Shown one piece after another: positions 21,340-31,548 of a DNA stretch of 64,000 bases. The notes below the pieces were generated by a model. It worked only from the letters and a program-made list of their open reading frames with translations. It searched no databases and was not told where the DNA came from. The DNA is taken from the NCBI GenBank assembly GCA_023213395.1, contig CM041465.1:129277741-129341740 (forward strand), in the 5' to 3' direction. The translations under genes were made by a program, and so were the position numbers. This DNA comes from Cycas panzhihuaensis (Eukaryota; Cycadophyta). The stretch's first letter is position 1, and every line of letters begins with the position of its first letter.

Positions 21340-22242
21340 TGCAATGTATTTACATGGTCATACAAGGACTTAAAAGGCATTCCTCCGGAAATAGGAATGC
21401 ATCACATTGACTTGGTGGAAGATGCAAAACCCATAAAGCAAAGACCATACTGAATGAATCCCAAGTATAAGGAAAAGGTGAAAGAAGAATTAGATAAAAT
21501 GTTGGAAGCAGGATACATTTACGAGATTGACTACAGTGACTGGGTGAGCCCTGTAGTGGCAGTTCCCAAAAAGAATGGGAAAATATGTGTCTATGTGGAT
21601 TACAGATAATTAAACAAGGTAACGAAGGAGGATCCCTTTTCGTTACCTTTTACAGAAGACATTCTAGAAGCAGTGGGAGGAAATAAAATATACTCCTTCA
21701 CTGACAGATTTAGTGGGTACAATCAAGTGCATATTACCCCTGAAGATCAAGCAAAGACCACATTCGTGACAGAATGGGGAACTTATGCTTATAAAGTAAT
21801 GCCATTCGGTCTTACGAATGCACCGGCTACATTCCAGAGAATTGTGATCAACATATTTTGAAAATTCATTGGGGAAAAAGTGGCTATATTCTTAGATGAT
21901 TGGACACTATATGGATTAATAAAAGATCACATGAAAATTTTGAGGGAAATGTTACAAACATGCCGTGAAAACAAGTTGTGTTTAAATTCAGAAAAATGTG
22001 CCTTCCTGGTACCCTTTGGAAACTTATTAGGGCACATCGTCAGCAAAGAAGGATTGCTGACAGACCCAGCCAAGGTATCTATGATTTTACATTTCCCTAT
22101 GCCACTTATAATGAGACAATTAAAAGGTTTCTTGGGGTTGACAGGATATTACAGAAAGTTCATCAGGGGATATGCATACATATCAAGACCCCTGGAAGAA
22201 TTGTTGAAGAAAAACATTGAATGGGAATGGACGGAGGAATAA
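21340..22242 (+). pseudogene. G1 reverse transcriptase (few stops)
   Basis: Well preserved Ty3/Gypsy RT: MNPKYKEKVKEELDKMLEAG, then VSPVVAVPKKNGKI, FSGYNQVHITPEDQAKTTF, GTYAYKVMPFGLTNAPATFQR, and the catalytic box FLDD at 21889-21900, followed by KGFLGLTGYYRKFI. Stops fall at 21451 (TGA), 21607 (TAA) and about 21859. G2 has sense codons (CAG, CAA and TAC) at those three places. Of all parts of the element it is the least damaged. Confidence 0.95.
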
Positions 22243-22764
22243 CAATAAGCATTTGAAGCTTTAAAATAAGCTATTATATCAGCACCCATACTGCGATTTC
22301 TGGATTGGAAAAAACCCTTCCATATACATGTGGATGCTTTACAATATGCTATTGGATGCGTATTGGCGTAACCCAGTAACGATAAGACGGATCACCTGAT
22401 ATATTTCGCTAATCGAAAACTTACAAAGGCCGAGTAAAACTATACCATGACAGAAAGAGAAGCACTTGGCATGGTATATGCGCTGCAAAAATTTCAACAC
22501 TATTTACTAGCAAATCCATTCTTATTTTTTGTGGACCACCAAGCATTAATGTATTTGGTAAACAAACCAATCATGAGAGGGTGGATCAGTAGATGGTTAA
22601 TGTTGTTCCAAGAGTTTTCTTTTAAAATTATTGTGAAACCTGAGAAAGCCTATATTATTCCTAATCAGTTGTCTAGAATCTCAAATGGGGAAAAAGCCAC
22701 GGGAATACCAAACAATTTTCTGGACACAGTATTATTCAGTGTAGAGGCAATTCTAACATACTAG
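22243..22764 (+). pseudogene. G1 RNase H (broken)
   Basis: Continues the RT frame after two stops: PILRFLDWKKPFHIHVDA (first Asp), YFANRKLTKAE, MTEREALGMVYALQKFQHYL (Glu) and FFVDHQALMYL (Asp). The DED residues are all present. Stops occur at about 22243, 22267, 22369 and 22435. Confidence 0.92.
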
Positions 22765-24012
22765 TATGAGGGAATACTAGAGTATTTAGTAACTGGTGAA
22801 GTGCTAGCACAATTGGATCATACAGAAAGATGAAATTTCGTTAGAAAAGTAGAACCATACCAATTAATAAATGGAGAATTGTATAAACTGGGACCAGATG
22901 AAGTGTTACGACATTGCATTCAACCACACGAGATCAACCAGATCATGTCACAAGCACATGAAGGAGTAGAAGGTGGACACATGGGCAAATTAGCCACATG
23001 GTAGAAAATTTTGATGTCTAGATTATGGTGGCCATCCATGTTTGAAGACATCAGGAAGTGGATCCAAGCTTGCAACTATTGCCAGCGAGTTGGGAAACCT
23101 AATCGACAGGATTTCCTACCCCTACATCTCATTTTACCTCTAGCACCATTTGAGAAATGGGGACTCGACTTCGTGGGACTAATTAAACTAGCCGCTCGTC
23201 GATCGAAAGCTCGATATATTTTGGTGGCAACAGACTATATGATAGAGTGGGTAGAAGCAAGAGTATTATGGAAAGTCGATGTAGAAAGTACAACTCGATT
23301 TCTGTACGAGGTGGTTATTATGTGATTTGGATGCCCCTTGGAAATTATGAGTGACCAAGGTGCCCACTTTCTGAATCAAACTATAGAGATATTGACATCA
23401 ACTTTCATGATAAGTCATCAGAAATCTACTCCATATTATCCTAGAGCAAATGGCCAAGCAGAAAGTTCAAATAAAATAATCAAGAACTACTTAAGGAAGA
23501 TATGCGATGTCGGCAGATCCGATTGGGCCGAGAAATTGCCATCTGTATTATGGGCATTCAGAATAACCTACAAAAGATCAATTAGACAAACTCCATTCTA
23601 GCTCGTCTATGGAACAGAAGCCATTCTTCTGATGGAATTCGAGATACCAAGTCTATGAATTACTATGCACTGTCGATTAGATGACTTCCAATCCTTATGG
23701 CAGTGACTGGAAGAATTGGTGCGATTAGAAGAAAAGCAACATATGGTAAAATGGTTGCAAAATATAGAAAAGCGATGACAAAAGGCATGGCATGACCAAC
23801 ATTTATGTAAACCTCAATTCAAAGAAGGTGATCAAGTGTTGCTATATGACAGTAAGTTCAAAATGCACCCCGACAAACTCAAGATATGGTGGTTGGGACC
23901 TTACATCGCAGAAAAGATCTTCGAGAACGGATCAGTACAACTTCATAAAATAGATGGACCGCTGCTACCTACTCGAGTGAATGGTAGTAGATTGAAACCA
24001 TACATCGAATAG
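22765..24012 (+). pseudogene. G1 integrase (broken)
   Basis: Zinc-binding part at about 22920-23090 (AHEGVEGGH, then CNYC). The DDE core shows WGLDFVG (about 23159), MSDQGAHFLN (about 23347) and ANGQAESSNK with the catalytic Glu (about 23447). The C-terminal part has FKEGDQVLLYDSKF and a WWLGPYIAEKI segment, the GPY/F-type motif. No chromodomain was seen after it. Frame ends at TAG 24010-24012. Stops at about 23004, 23323 and 23599 interrupt it. Confidence 0.93.
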
Positions 24013-24271
24013 ATTAGCCTTACCAGCTGGATCAGCTGGTTGTACTATATTGTGTTGCATGAAGTTGAGGCAAATCAAATTGCCTTGATACCGGAATATG
24101 ATCCACTCTAGTATGGAAACAAAAATACAAAAAAAAAAAAAAAACAAGAAAAACAACCGTAACTTATACTATATACATAAGTAATATGAAGAATCATTGA
24201 AAACTAGGATATTATGATTAAAAGAATAAAGGATAAGAAAGAATTCTGTCAAAAAACTCTGAATTTTTTAT

Positions 24272-24590
24272 ACATACCGGTAAAATACACTATACATACC
24301 AGGAAAAGTACGTTACCAAGTATGTACTATGTAAAATACATTATAGATACCAGAAGAGAACGTTATTTGGTACGCACTGTGTAAAATAAGACAAAATACA
24401 TTTTGTGTACCAGAAAAAAGTATGCTATCTGGTACGCACTATATAAAATAGGCTAAAAGACAGTATGTATACTGAAAAAGTATGCTATGGGGTACACATA
24501 GTTAAAAATTGATAACTTAAACAGTTTATACTATACGTATCGTAAAAGTATGCCGTCGAAGTACGCATAGAACAAAGAGGCGAATAAAAC
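24272..24590. repeat. G1 degenerate tandem repeat, about 60 bp x 5
   Basis: Lies between integrase and the extra ORF. Each copy contains a TACCAG(A)AAA word, then GTA(T/C)G(C/T)TA, then GGTACGCACTATGTAAAATA or a close variant. About five copies were recognised. The GTACGCA word is the same one that recurs in the LTRs. Confidence 0.65.
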
Positions 24591-24731
24591 AAAAGTATAT
24601 ATTACGTACCTGTAAGCATTCTTGCACGGTACGGAACTAGAGATCAAGCACAATTCTGTCTGAATTCTCAACAACAAGCAGCCGAGCATAAGCCTTGCAA
24701 TCCAGGGAGACAGAAGGATGCAATTCGGTTA

Positions 24732-25870
24732 GTGAGTATACAGTCCAGTAACAGTAACCATACCAGAAAAGGTACGCACGTAGGGTTCATACCCATTCTC
24801 CAGGAAATTTCAGTTTCTTTCTGGAACCCCATAGCCAACATGAGGATAGCAGGCTGCCAGGAGACCTTTATACCCAGGTTGAAGAAGGACCTCGAAGCAT
24901 TACCCCCTCAATTTCAGGCAAAAATCAGAAGTCAAATTGCACAGGAGAGTACATATACTGTAACCCTATGTACTATGACCCAGAAATCATGGATAGTATC
25001 TTGATAGAGCTGAAGAAGGATATGAGCAAAATTAAGCTAGATGTAGAGATAATACATCTATTAACAAGACTTCCCAATGAAGGGGAAGTACTCACAGTGA
25101 CCAAATGCTTCGAAGTGGATCGTGAGTTATGGCTAAAAGAATTTTGCCAAGAGCACACCCAACTGACTTTAGGTGGAATCCATGTGGCAGATATCAAAGA
25201 CATCCGGTTACAGTGGATAGCCAAAGTCATTAATTCTAGGTTTTTGTCCAAAAGGAAATACACCTATATTCCAGGGGGAATGATGCCAATATTGCTGAAG
25301 ATTCGTGATGGAGAAAAGATGGATTGGTCTGAATTTCTGGTAGAAGACATGCGACAGTAAATTTAGGAAATAATGACCCATCCTCTTCACCACCCTTCAC
25401 TATTGGTAGCTATCCTATTCTACCAGTGTCCAAATGTACAGCTGGTGAAGACAACACTTCTTCAAAGGAACCCTTAATTAAAAAATGGGTGACTGAGTTT
25501 CAAGATACAATAACAAATCTAGAAGTTAAAAGGAAAGTACAAAAACATATGAGTAAAGTACTTAAATAGTTGCAGCAAACCCCTGGTACACCAATTCCTG
25601 ACCGAGTTAAACAAACCATACGAAAAAATACTAAAAGAAAGAAGAATAATGAAGAATCAGCAGAGGCAGAGGATGTGGAAGTTCCCTTAGAAGAATGGGA
25701 AGACTTTCCACTAGAAATGGAAGCAGGGGAGACGTCAGCACCACCAATGACAGAGAATAAATCCAATCAGGTAATATAGCTAATTATGGACATGGAAGAA
25801 GGGTATAAGGTGGAAATAACAACCCTTCAGGATAAAATTAAGGAAAAAGATACCATAATTGCTACCTTGA
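24732..25870 (+). pseudogene. G1 extra 3' ORF after integrase (unknown protein, broken)
   Basis: Sense-oriented coding-like sequence lies between integrase and the 3' LTR. The frame 24732-25004 (FIPRLKKDLEALPPQFQAK) passes by a one-base shift near 24960 into 24968-25360 (MDSILIELKKDMSKIKLDVE, IHVADIKDIRLQWIAKV, YIPGGMMPILLKIRDG). A third piece at 25570-25779 is Lys/Glu-rich. No transmembrane or envelope motif was seen. Several plant Gypsy groups have extra ORFs here, but no family was recognised. The window ends before the same region of G2, so conservation is untested. Confidence 0.6.
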
Positions 25871-26011
25871 CCTAAATCAATGAGGAAATTTTATCTACAA
25901 GACAGCGACAGCAAGAGCAACCTTGAGATGGGGAGGGGGAGGAATACCCCAAATTTTGAAAAATTTTGTTGAGCAAGGATGCTCAAACCCTTCATGTTAA
26001 CCGAGGATAGA

Positions 26012-26839
26012 AGTTGGAGCATAATGTGACATGCTAGGCTATGGGCAACTAGAGAGGAGCCAATTTTCCTTGGACTATATAGGTATGGACCGTACGAATG
26101 CACGATGAAAAATGGAGAAGTGCATTGCACGTGTATGGCGGTGTGTACCTAGTAAGGTACGTAACACATATATATACCTCTAGACAGAATGTAAGTGAAC
26201 ATGATCAGTATGCATGGAAAGACTGGACAGAAGGAAGATTAGAGTGACGTCAGACGTACGTATAGACATACGGATGAGTTAAGATAGTGATTAAGGAATC
26301 TAACCAATGGTTAGGAAGAGGTACGCATGATGGAAAAGGTACGGTTATGACAGGCAGTCATAACCCTTCAGCAAAAAGACACCAAGGAGCATATTTAAGT
26401 GACTTCCTAAGGACCATTCGGTTAGGGTGAGAGCTGAGTATACTAGCATACATTGGTACGGAGATTGGTATGCATGACAACAGCCTAAAGCCGTGTATTT
26501 GATAGGTACCTCCTGGGTATGCATGTGATAGAATTGGAATATAAGGCTGGAACGCACAGGGAATACATTCCAATACCTTGTGTAAAGAAATATTGCTTAA
26601 TAAAATAAGAAGTTATGTGGAAAACTATATATTCTCTATGTTTATGAGGATGGAATCTTTGAATATGTCTTGATTTACGTACTCTTGTGTAATGTTGTGA
26701 TATAATTATATGGAAACATTAAATAATCTGTGGAATGTATGTGGATAACCATGTTGACTGTATCCTAACTAGACTATAGCCTATGTAACCTTGACAAGTG
26801 TACCTTTCCCATAAGTGTAGTGGGAAATCTAAGTCAACA
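26012..26839 (+). repeat. G1 3' LTR, 828 bp
   Basis: Pairs with 16312-17149. The first base is A, not T (AGTTGGAGC against TGTTGGAGC). A purine-rich GAGGATAGA precedes it as a possible polypurine tract. Ends AAGTCAACA and is followed by GTCAT. Confidence 0.95.
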
Positions 26840-26844
26840 GTCAT
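26840..26844. repeat. Target-site duplication of G1, right copy (GTCAT)
   Basis: Identical to 16307-16311; TRG sequence resumes after it. Confidence 0.92.
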
Positions 26845-27611
26845 ATGGCCAATACAGGGGTATGCAATGACTTACAATATCCTCAACAAGCTCAGAGCAA
26901 CCATGCTACCAGGTTTTAGAAGAATCCAATGAGAAATGGAGTCAAAATGAGCGATTTACACTTTGGTACCTGGGGGTTTCAATAGACAGGGAGATAGAAT
27001 AAGCTTCTAGGAGTTATAACTCACCGTAGGAACGACAGTTTTTCAAACTGTCTTCTCTAATACGTAGAGGACTCAGAGAGGAGTCCAATGAGTGCTCACT
27101 TGACATAGTTCTAAGTAATGTGGAGATCACACTAGGCTTGCCAAAGTTTAGGTATGTGGTAAAACCTTGAAAAAATAGTGAAAAATGATTTAAAATTTAT
27201 AAAATATCAAACAAAACCTCAATATAATTTCACCAGATGGCTGTTGGGATGAATACACTTGTTATTGCTGCAAAAATCTGAAGGAATGGTGATTAAATGG
27301 AGCATACGAACCAATAAATAACTAAATATTCAATAAAACTATATAAAAGCTATTAATAAACCATTATAAAATGATGAAATATTGAATATTTTGCTTGTCG
27401 TGAGATGAATCAATGCTCTAATACCAAGTTACCAAGATAAATATGCTCATGTAGCTAAGATCTAGCCCTAAATATATTCCAAAATCCACAAATATAAATG
27501 TAGCTAAGATTTATTGATTTGATGCCAATTAATGAAGCCAAATGTAGCCAAGATCTTAATGCTCTTTTACAAATATTGCTAAGACAATGTTGGAGGCCCA
27601 AAAATAATATG
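26845..27611. other. TRG 5' leader, non-coding
   Basis: No coding sequence recognised. Contains a second primer-like site at 27415-27426 (minus strand TGGTATTAGAGC) and three loose copies of ATCTTAGCTACAT (minus strand) at about 27450-27560. Confidence 0.6.
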
Positions 27612-27623
27612 TTCTGATACTAT
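27612..27623 (-). other. TRG primer-binding site, tRNA-iMet type
   Basis: The minus strand reads TAGTATCAGAAC, two G-to-A changes from TGGTATCAGAGC, directly inside the TRG 5' LTR. Confidence 0.75.
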
Positions 27624-27984
27624 GTTAGAGTATAAAGAATAGAGCAAAGCAGGTGAACGTACAAATCAAAGTAATATTCAAGACATATTGAGAGTACATA
27701 TTGTAAACATCATTGTATTAAGCCATCTTTGAAGTAGTACATATAAATTCCTTTGTGAAGGTGGTGTTGAAGAATGCCAGGGTTTTGAACCCAATAAAAT
27801 ATATACTTGGGAAGGAGGAAGGAATCCTCCTCAACCTCCAAAATTTAAAGTAATATAAAATAATAACTTAACATTAAAATAAAAATAATGCATAATAAAG
27901 TAATCTCATATTAATTTACCATGAGGATGTATGCACTCACATGTTCTTAAAGTGGAAGTTAGGCAAGGGACATCAACCCCAATA
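27624..27984 (-). repeat. TRG 5' LTR, 361 bp
   Basis: Pairs with 12781-13142. On the minus strand the first two bases are TA where the partner has TG; it ends CTCTAACA. GCCTT at 27985-27989 follows on the + strand side. Confidence 0.92.
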
Positions 27985-27989
27985 GCCTT
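27985..27989. repeat. Target-site duplication of TRG, right copy (GCCTT)
   Basis: Identical to 12776-12780. The Copia-3 integrase continues from it on the minus strand. Confidence 0.9.
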
Positions 27990-29553
27990 GAATTCCTTAA
28001 AGATATCGAATGCTTCAAATGAATTTTTGATAAAATATACCCAAGTTTTCCTATTGTAATCATCAATGAAAGTAAGGAAGTACCTAACATCATTTATTGA
28101 AATAGGAAAGATGGATCTATATAAATCACTATGAATCAACTCCAAGGGTTTTTGGGCTCTCTAAGAGGATTGTTGAAATTTAGCCTTATGTTGTTTCCCT
28201 AATAAATAGCCTTTACATACATATATTTCTAAGGAGATATTAGGTAAGTTGATTACTATATTAAATTTTTAAAGTTTTTTAAGTCTCTTATTAGAAAGAT
28301 GCCCATGTTAAGAATGCAATATCTTATTATTATTATAAAAAATCTTGACAATATTTACAGCCAAAGGAATAGATTGGGTTAAAGGTGTGGAATCTAGCTT
28401 GTAAAGCTTGTTATGTTCCACTCCTTCAACAATTACACGATAATTATCCTTTTTGTCTAGAATGTAGCATCTATTACCATAAAAAATTACAAGCAAAATT
28501 TTCTTCTTTGTGAGTTGTGATACTAACAAAAGATTCCTTTTCAAGTTAGGGACTAATAAAACATCTCCAATGGTCTTCTTTTTGTTTTTTATTTTCATGG
28601 CAATGGTGCCCTTACCTTCTATGCTGAGTTTTGAATTATCTCCTAATTCCATTGTATTGCTTAAAAGTATGTGGGTGTAGGGATACAAACTAGTCTCTTT
28701 TATCAATCATATGATGAGTAGCCCCTGATTCAATAAACCATTATTTATAGGATTTTATGCTAGAAGGCATGGCAATGATGAATGTGATTTCTTCTTCTTC
28801 TTTTCTGGTCTCTTTGTTGTAATTTCTTGTAGGTCCTTTTCCTTAAACAGTACCAGCCCTCTTATGATAACAATCTCTAGCTAGGTGACTAGGTCTTCCA
28901 TAATAGTAAGATAATCTTGAGTCTTCAATTCTCCCTAGTATAGATCTTACTCATCCTCTAAACCTACTTCGAGCTTGTCCTCTGCCTCTAATTCTTAGTC
29001 TGGATATAGAGGCTTCCTCTAGATCTCTCTTGTTGAAGAAGGTGGCTGCACATGTTATTGAATGATATATTTACAGTGTGTCCTCTTGCTAAGAGAGTGT
29101 TTACCAAAGTATCAAAAGACTTTGGTAATTTATTAAGAGTCAGTCGAACCAAATCAGTGCCTGATGTTGTTTCTCCTGCAACACTAAGACTCTCCTTAAC
29201 TTCTATAATTCTAACGATGAAGTTATTCATAGGTCCCCCTTCCTTTAGATGAATTCGATAAAGTTGTTCTCTCAGTGATATGGCTCTTCTAGGCTTGTGA
29301 AGTAGTAGAAGCTTCACTTATGTGCATCAACAAAGAATCGACTATTGATAAGGTAATACATGCAAGGGCATGATGGTCATGGTCTTCCCAGTTGGCTTGC
29401 TTAATTGGTCTATTTAGGTAGGATTTGCTTCTACTCTGTGGTAATGTTCCAAGTATTTCTAGCTAACAAAATGCTTTTCATATTAATTTTCCATGTAGAA
29501 TAATTATCTCCAGTGAAATTTTCATATTTAGGAAGTGAATAGATGGAGGCCAT
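27985..29553 (-). pseudogene. Copia-3, 5' half: gag, protease, integrase N-terminus (broken)
   Basis: Gag starts at 29553 (MASIYSLPKYENFTGDNYST), a standard Copia start. UBN2 core at 29317-28988 (LNKLPKSFDTLVNTLL). The knuckle near 28910-28870 has two Cys changed to Tyr. Protease near 28740 reads WFIESGATHHM, with the catalytic Asp changed to Glu. Pre-integrase sequence is open at 28706-28308. The integrase core is open at 28145-27990 (LELIHSDLYRSI, FLTFIDDYNRKTWVYFIK, FKEFKA) and is then cut by TRG. The rest is at 10681-12780. Confidence 0.9.
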
Positions 29554-30219
29554 GATGATTAGGATTGGAACAATCAAGATCAGAAAGTGACAATGTCAGT
29601 AGGTACTATATGAATGTGCGATTGTATGAAAAAAATGAAGTGTTAAAAAAAAAAAAATTTAAATACTCAAAATGAAGATATTTCAATTGCCTATCTAGAT
29701 CTAAAGTTGATCTTTCAATTAGAGGTATAATACAAGAGAAAATAACCTCAAAAGCTTAAGGAGCGGTTAGGGCATCAAAGAGAAGAACATAATTTTTTTC
29801 TTAAATCTGCAACGAAACGTAGTAAGCCTATACTCAAGAGAAAGCTCTTTGTAAGAGGAACAAATTAATATTAGTATTTTAGAGAATTGATCTTTAGATG
29901 AGGAGAAATGAGTAGATGAAGATACGTACTCACATTTTTATTTTTGTATAATTTCTCAGTGATGTAGTCAGTATTTGAGTTCAAGGCAGAAGAAGAAAAT
30001 ACTCGTCTTGATGAAGAAAACAATCTAAGAAGTTTTGCTTGATTTTGAACACAAAAAAATCTATTCATATAATTTTATACAATTCTGTACCGATGCATGC
30101 GACCTTTGTAAGTCACAAAAATAACTCAACCTTACTCTACTAAAGCCTCTACAAGTGGCCCCTTCAATTTTAAATAATATAACATCATGAAACCTCCAAA
30201 GCATGGGCCCTTCTGGCCT
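29554..30219 (-). other. Copia-3 leader, non-coding
   Basis: Lies between the primer site and the gag start of Copia-3. A 13-base A run is at about 29646-29658. No ORF of interest. Confidence 0.6.
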
Positions 30220-30231
30220 GCTCTGATACCA
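30220..30231 (-). other. Copia-3 primer-binding site, perfect tRNA-iMet match
   Basis: The minus strand reads TGGTATCAGAGC exactly, directly adjoining the LTR end at 30232. Confidence 0.9.
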
Positions 30232-30496
30232 TGTAGAAAAAATTAGAATAGAAATGTGACTCAGATAATGCAATACTCAAAGAGTATTCTTCTTCATTGT
30301 ATAAGAGTTCACTTGTATACATACTTATCCATAAATAATAATCTCCTAAGGGAGTGCCATATGGCATCACATAATTTTTCTACTAAGCAGTGCACACACT
30401 TTATTGGAGGTGAGAAGGATAGTACACCTAGTTAAGAGAGAATTAACTCTTAATGCTAACTTTAACATAAAATAACATAAAACATTAACTCTAACA
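30232..30496 (-). repeat. Copia-3 5' LTR, 265 bp
   Basis: The minus strand begins TGTTAGAGTTAATG at 30496 and ends ATTTTTTCTACA at 30232, followed by a perfect primer site. No close copy was found in the window; the LTR at 10358-10680 resembles it weakly. Confidence 0.82.
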
Positions 30497-31548
30497 CTTG
30501 AATAATATATTTGCAATGAACCCAAATTTGTGAGTAGTGCATATTTTCTATTTTCTCTCATAATAGGGGAGAATGGTTCTTATTGGGATTGTGTGTACAT
30601 TAGAAGTAGTGCACACGCAAACATAAGTGTGAAGTAAATTAATGCATTTTTATTGAACAATCTTTTATATTACTATGTGGTATGTTTATGATAAGGTTGG
30701 CTTGGAATTCATGTGAGTGATGAGGTATCATGTGCATAGTTTATGAGATTCTCTTGATGGCAATTAGCCAATATTAGCATGTAATCATACAAGTCAACTT
30801 GTAGATTCAAGTCCCATACGTGTATCCTATAAGAAACTTCATTTCAATAAAGCTTGACAATTATATTTAGTTAAGGATTTTATGGGAATGTCTTAGTTAT
30901 AATACAAGCTATTATGAAGTGACCAATGTTGAAGAGGAGCAATTTCAAATTTGTTTTATAAGAAATTTAGATCTATGGAGGAACTTGAAAAGAAAAATGG
31001 ATTGTTGTATGACTTATTGCACAAATCCATACAGTCAAAATTCGAAGTGCTTAGATCACAAAAAAAAATTTACCAACTTGGCCATCTTTGCATAAGGATT
31101 CTGTTGTTCCAAAACGTCATCTTCAAATTCAGACTCTGAGAGTAGGAAACTGGCAAAAACTATGGATGCGAGTTTGGACCTTCCTCTATTAGTTTCTCTT
31201 AAAAATTTTTATTTTAGTACTTGAATCCAATTTTAAGCTCTTTGTTGTAATGCAAGATTTCTATTAAGTACATATTTGTAGGGATTTTTTGTGTTTTTTT
31301 AAGATATGAGTAGAAATTTATTTTCAACCTTATCCACCATTTTGTTTTTTGAGCCAATTTCTGGAGAAACTACACATCTGATTGACAAATTGTCTGCAGA
31401 TTTAGAAAGATGTTATAGAGATCTTTAAATTAGGAGTTTTTTTGGGGTGATTGTACAACTATTTTTTCCCTATACAACTATAGGGTTCTAGTATGTTCCT
31501 AGTACATAATAGTGTTTTACATAGTCTTTCTCTCTTTCTCTGATCAAA
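30497..31548. other. Non-element stretch with two possible coding scraps
   Basis: No transposon sequence recognised. A + strand frame at 30951-31139 reads KFRSMEELEKKNGLLYDLLH and onward, a charged helical sequence. A short frame at 31306-31431 reads SGETTHLIDKLSADLERCY. They look more like worn exon pieces than chance ORFs, but I do not recognise a gene. No 5' LTR or primer site for Copia-4 was found. Confidence 0.35.

Larger units (their letters stand above)
16312..26839 (+). mobile_element. G1: complete but dead Ty3/Gypsy element, 10.5 kb
   Basis: LTRs at both ends, a perfect 5 bp target duplication, and internal order gag, zinc knuckles, protease, linker, second capsid-like domain, RT, RNase H, integrase, extra 3' ORF. 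Integrase after RNase H defines Ty3/Gypsy. Over the last 144 bases the two LTRs differ at five positions by eye, all transitions. It is inserted in antisense inside TRG. G2 (50762 onward) is a second, more diverged copy of the same family. About thirty stops or frameshifts across the coding part make it non-functional. Confidence 0.95.
12781..27984 (-). mobile_element. TRG: gag-only LTR retrotransposon inserted in the Copia-3 integrase
   Basis: Two LTRs (12781-13142 and 27624-27984) are close relatives over their whole length. A purine tract lies inside the low-coordinate LTR and a tRNA-iMet primer site inside the high-coordinate one, giving minus orientation. Perfect GCCTT duplications flank it. 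Without the nested G1 element it is about 4.7 kb. The only coding sequence recognised is a gag gene next to the 3' LTR, with no protease, integrase or RT. That matches the described class of terminal-repeat elements carrying only GAG (TR-GAG), which need enzymes from a partner. Confidence 0.88.

Noticed and set aside
24272-24590. CRISPR-like array
   Set aside because: Repeats are degenerate and contiguous with no constant spacers, and the setting is a plant retrotransposon.
24732-25870. Envelope gene in G1
   Set aside because: No signal peptide, membrane segment or glycoprotein marks were seen; it is kept only as an unknown ORF.
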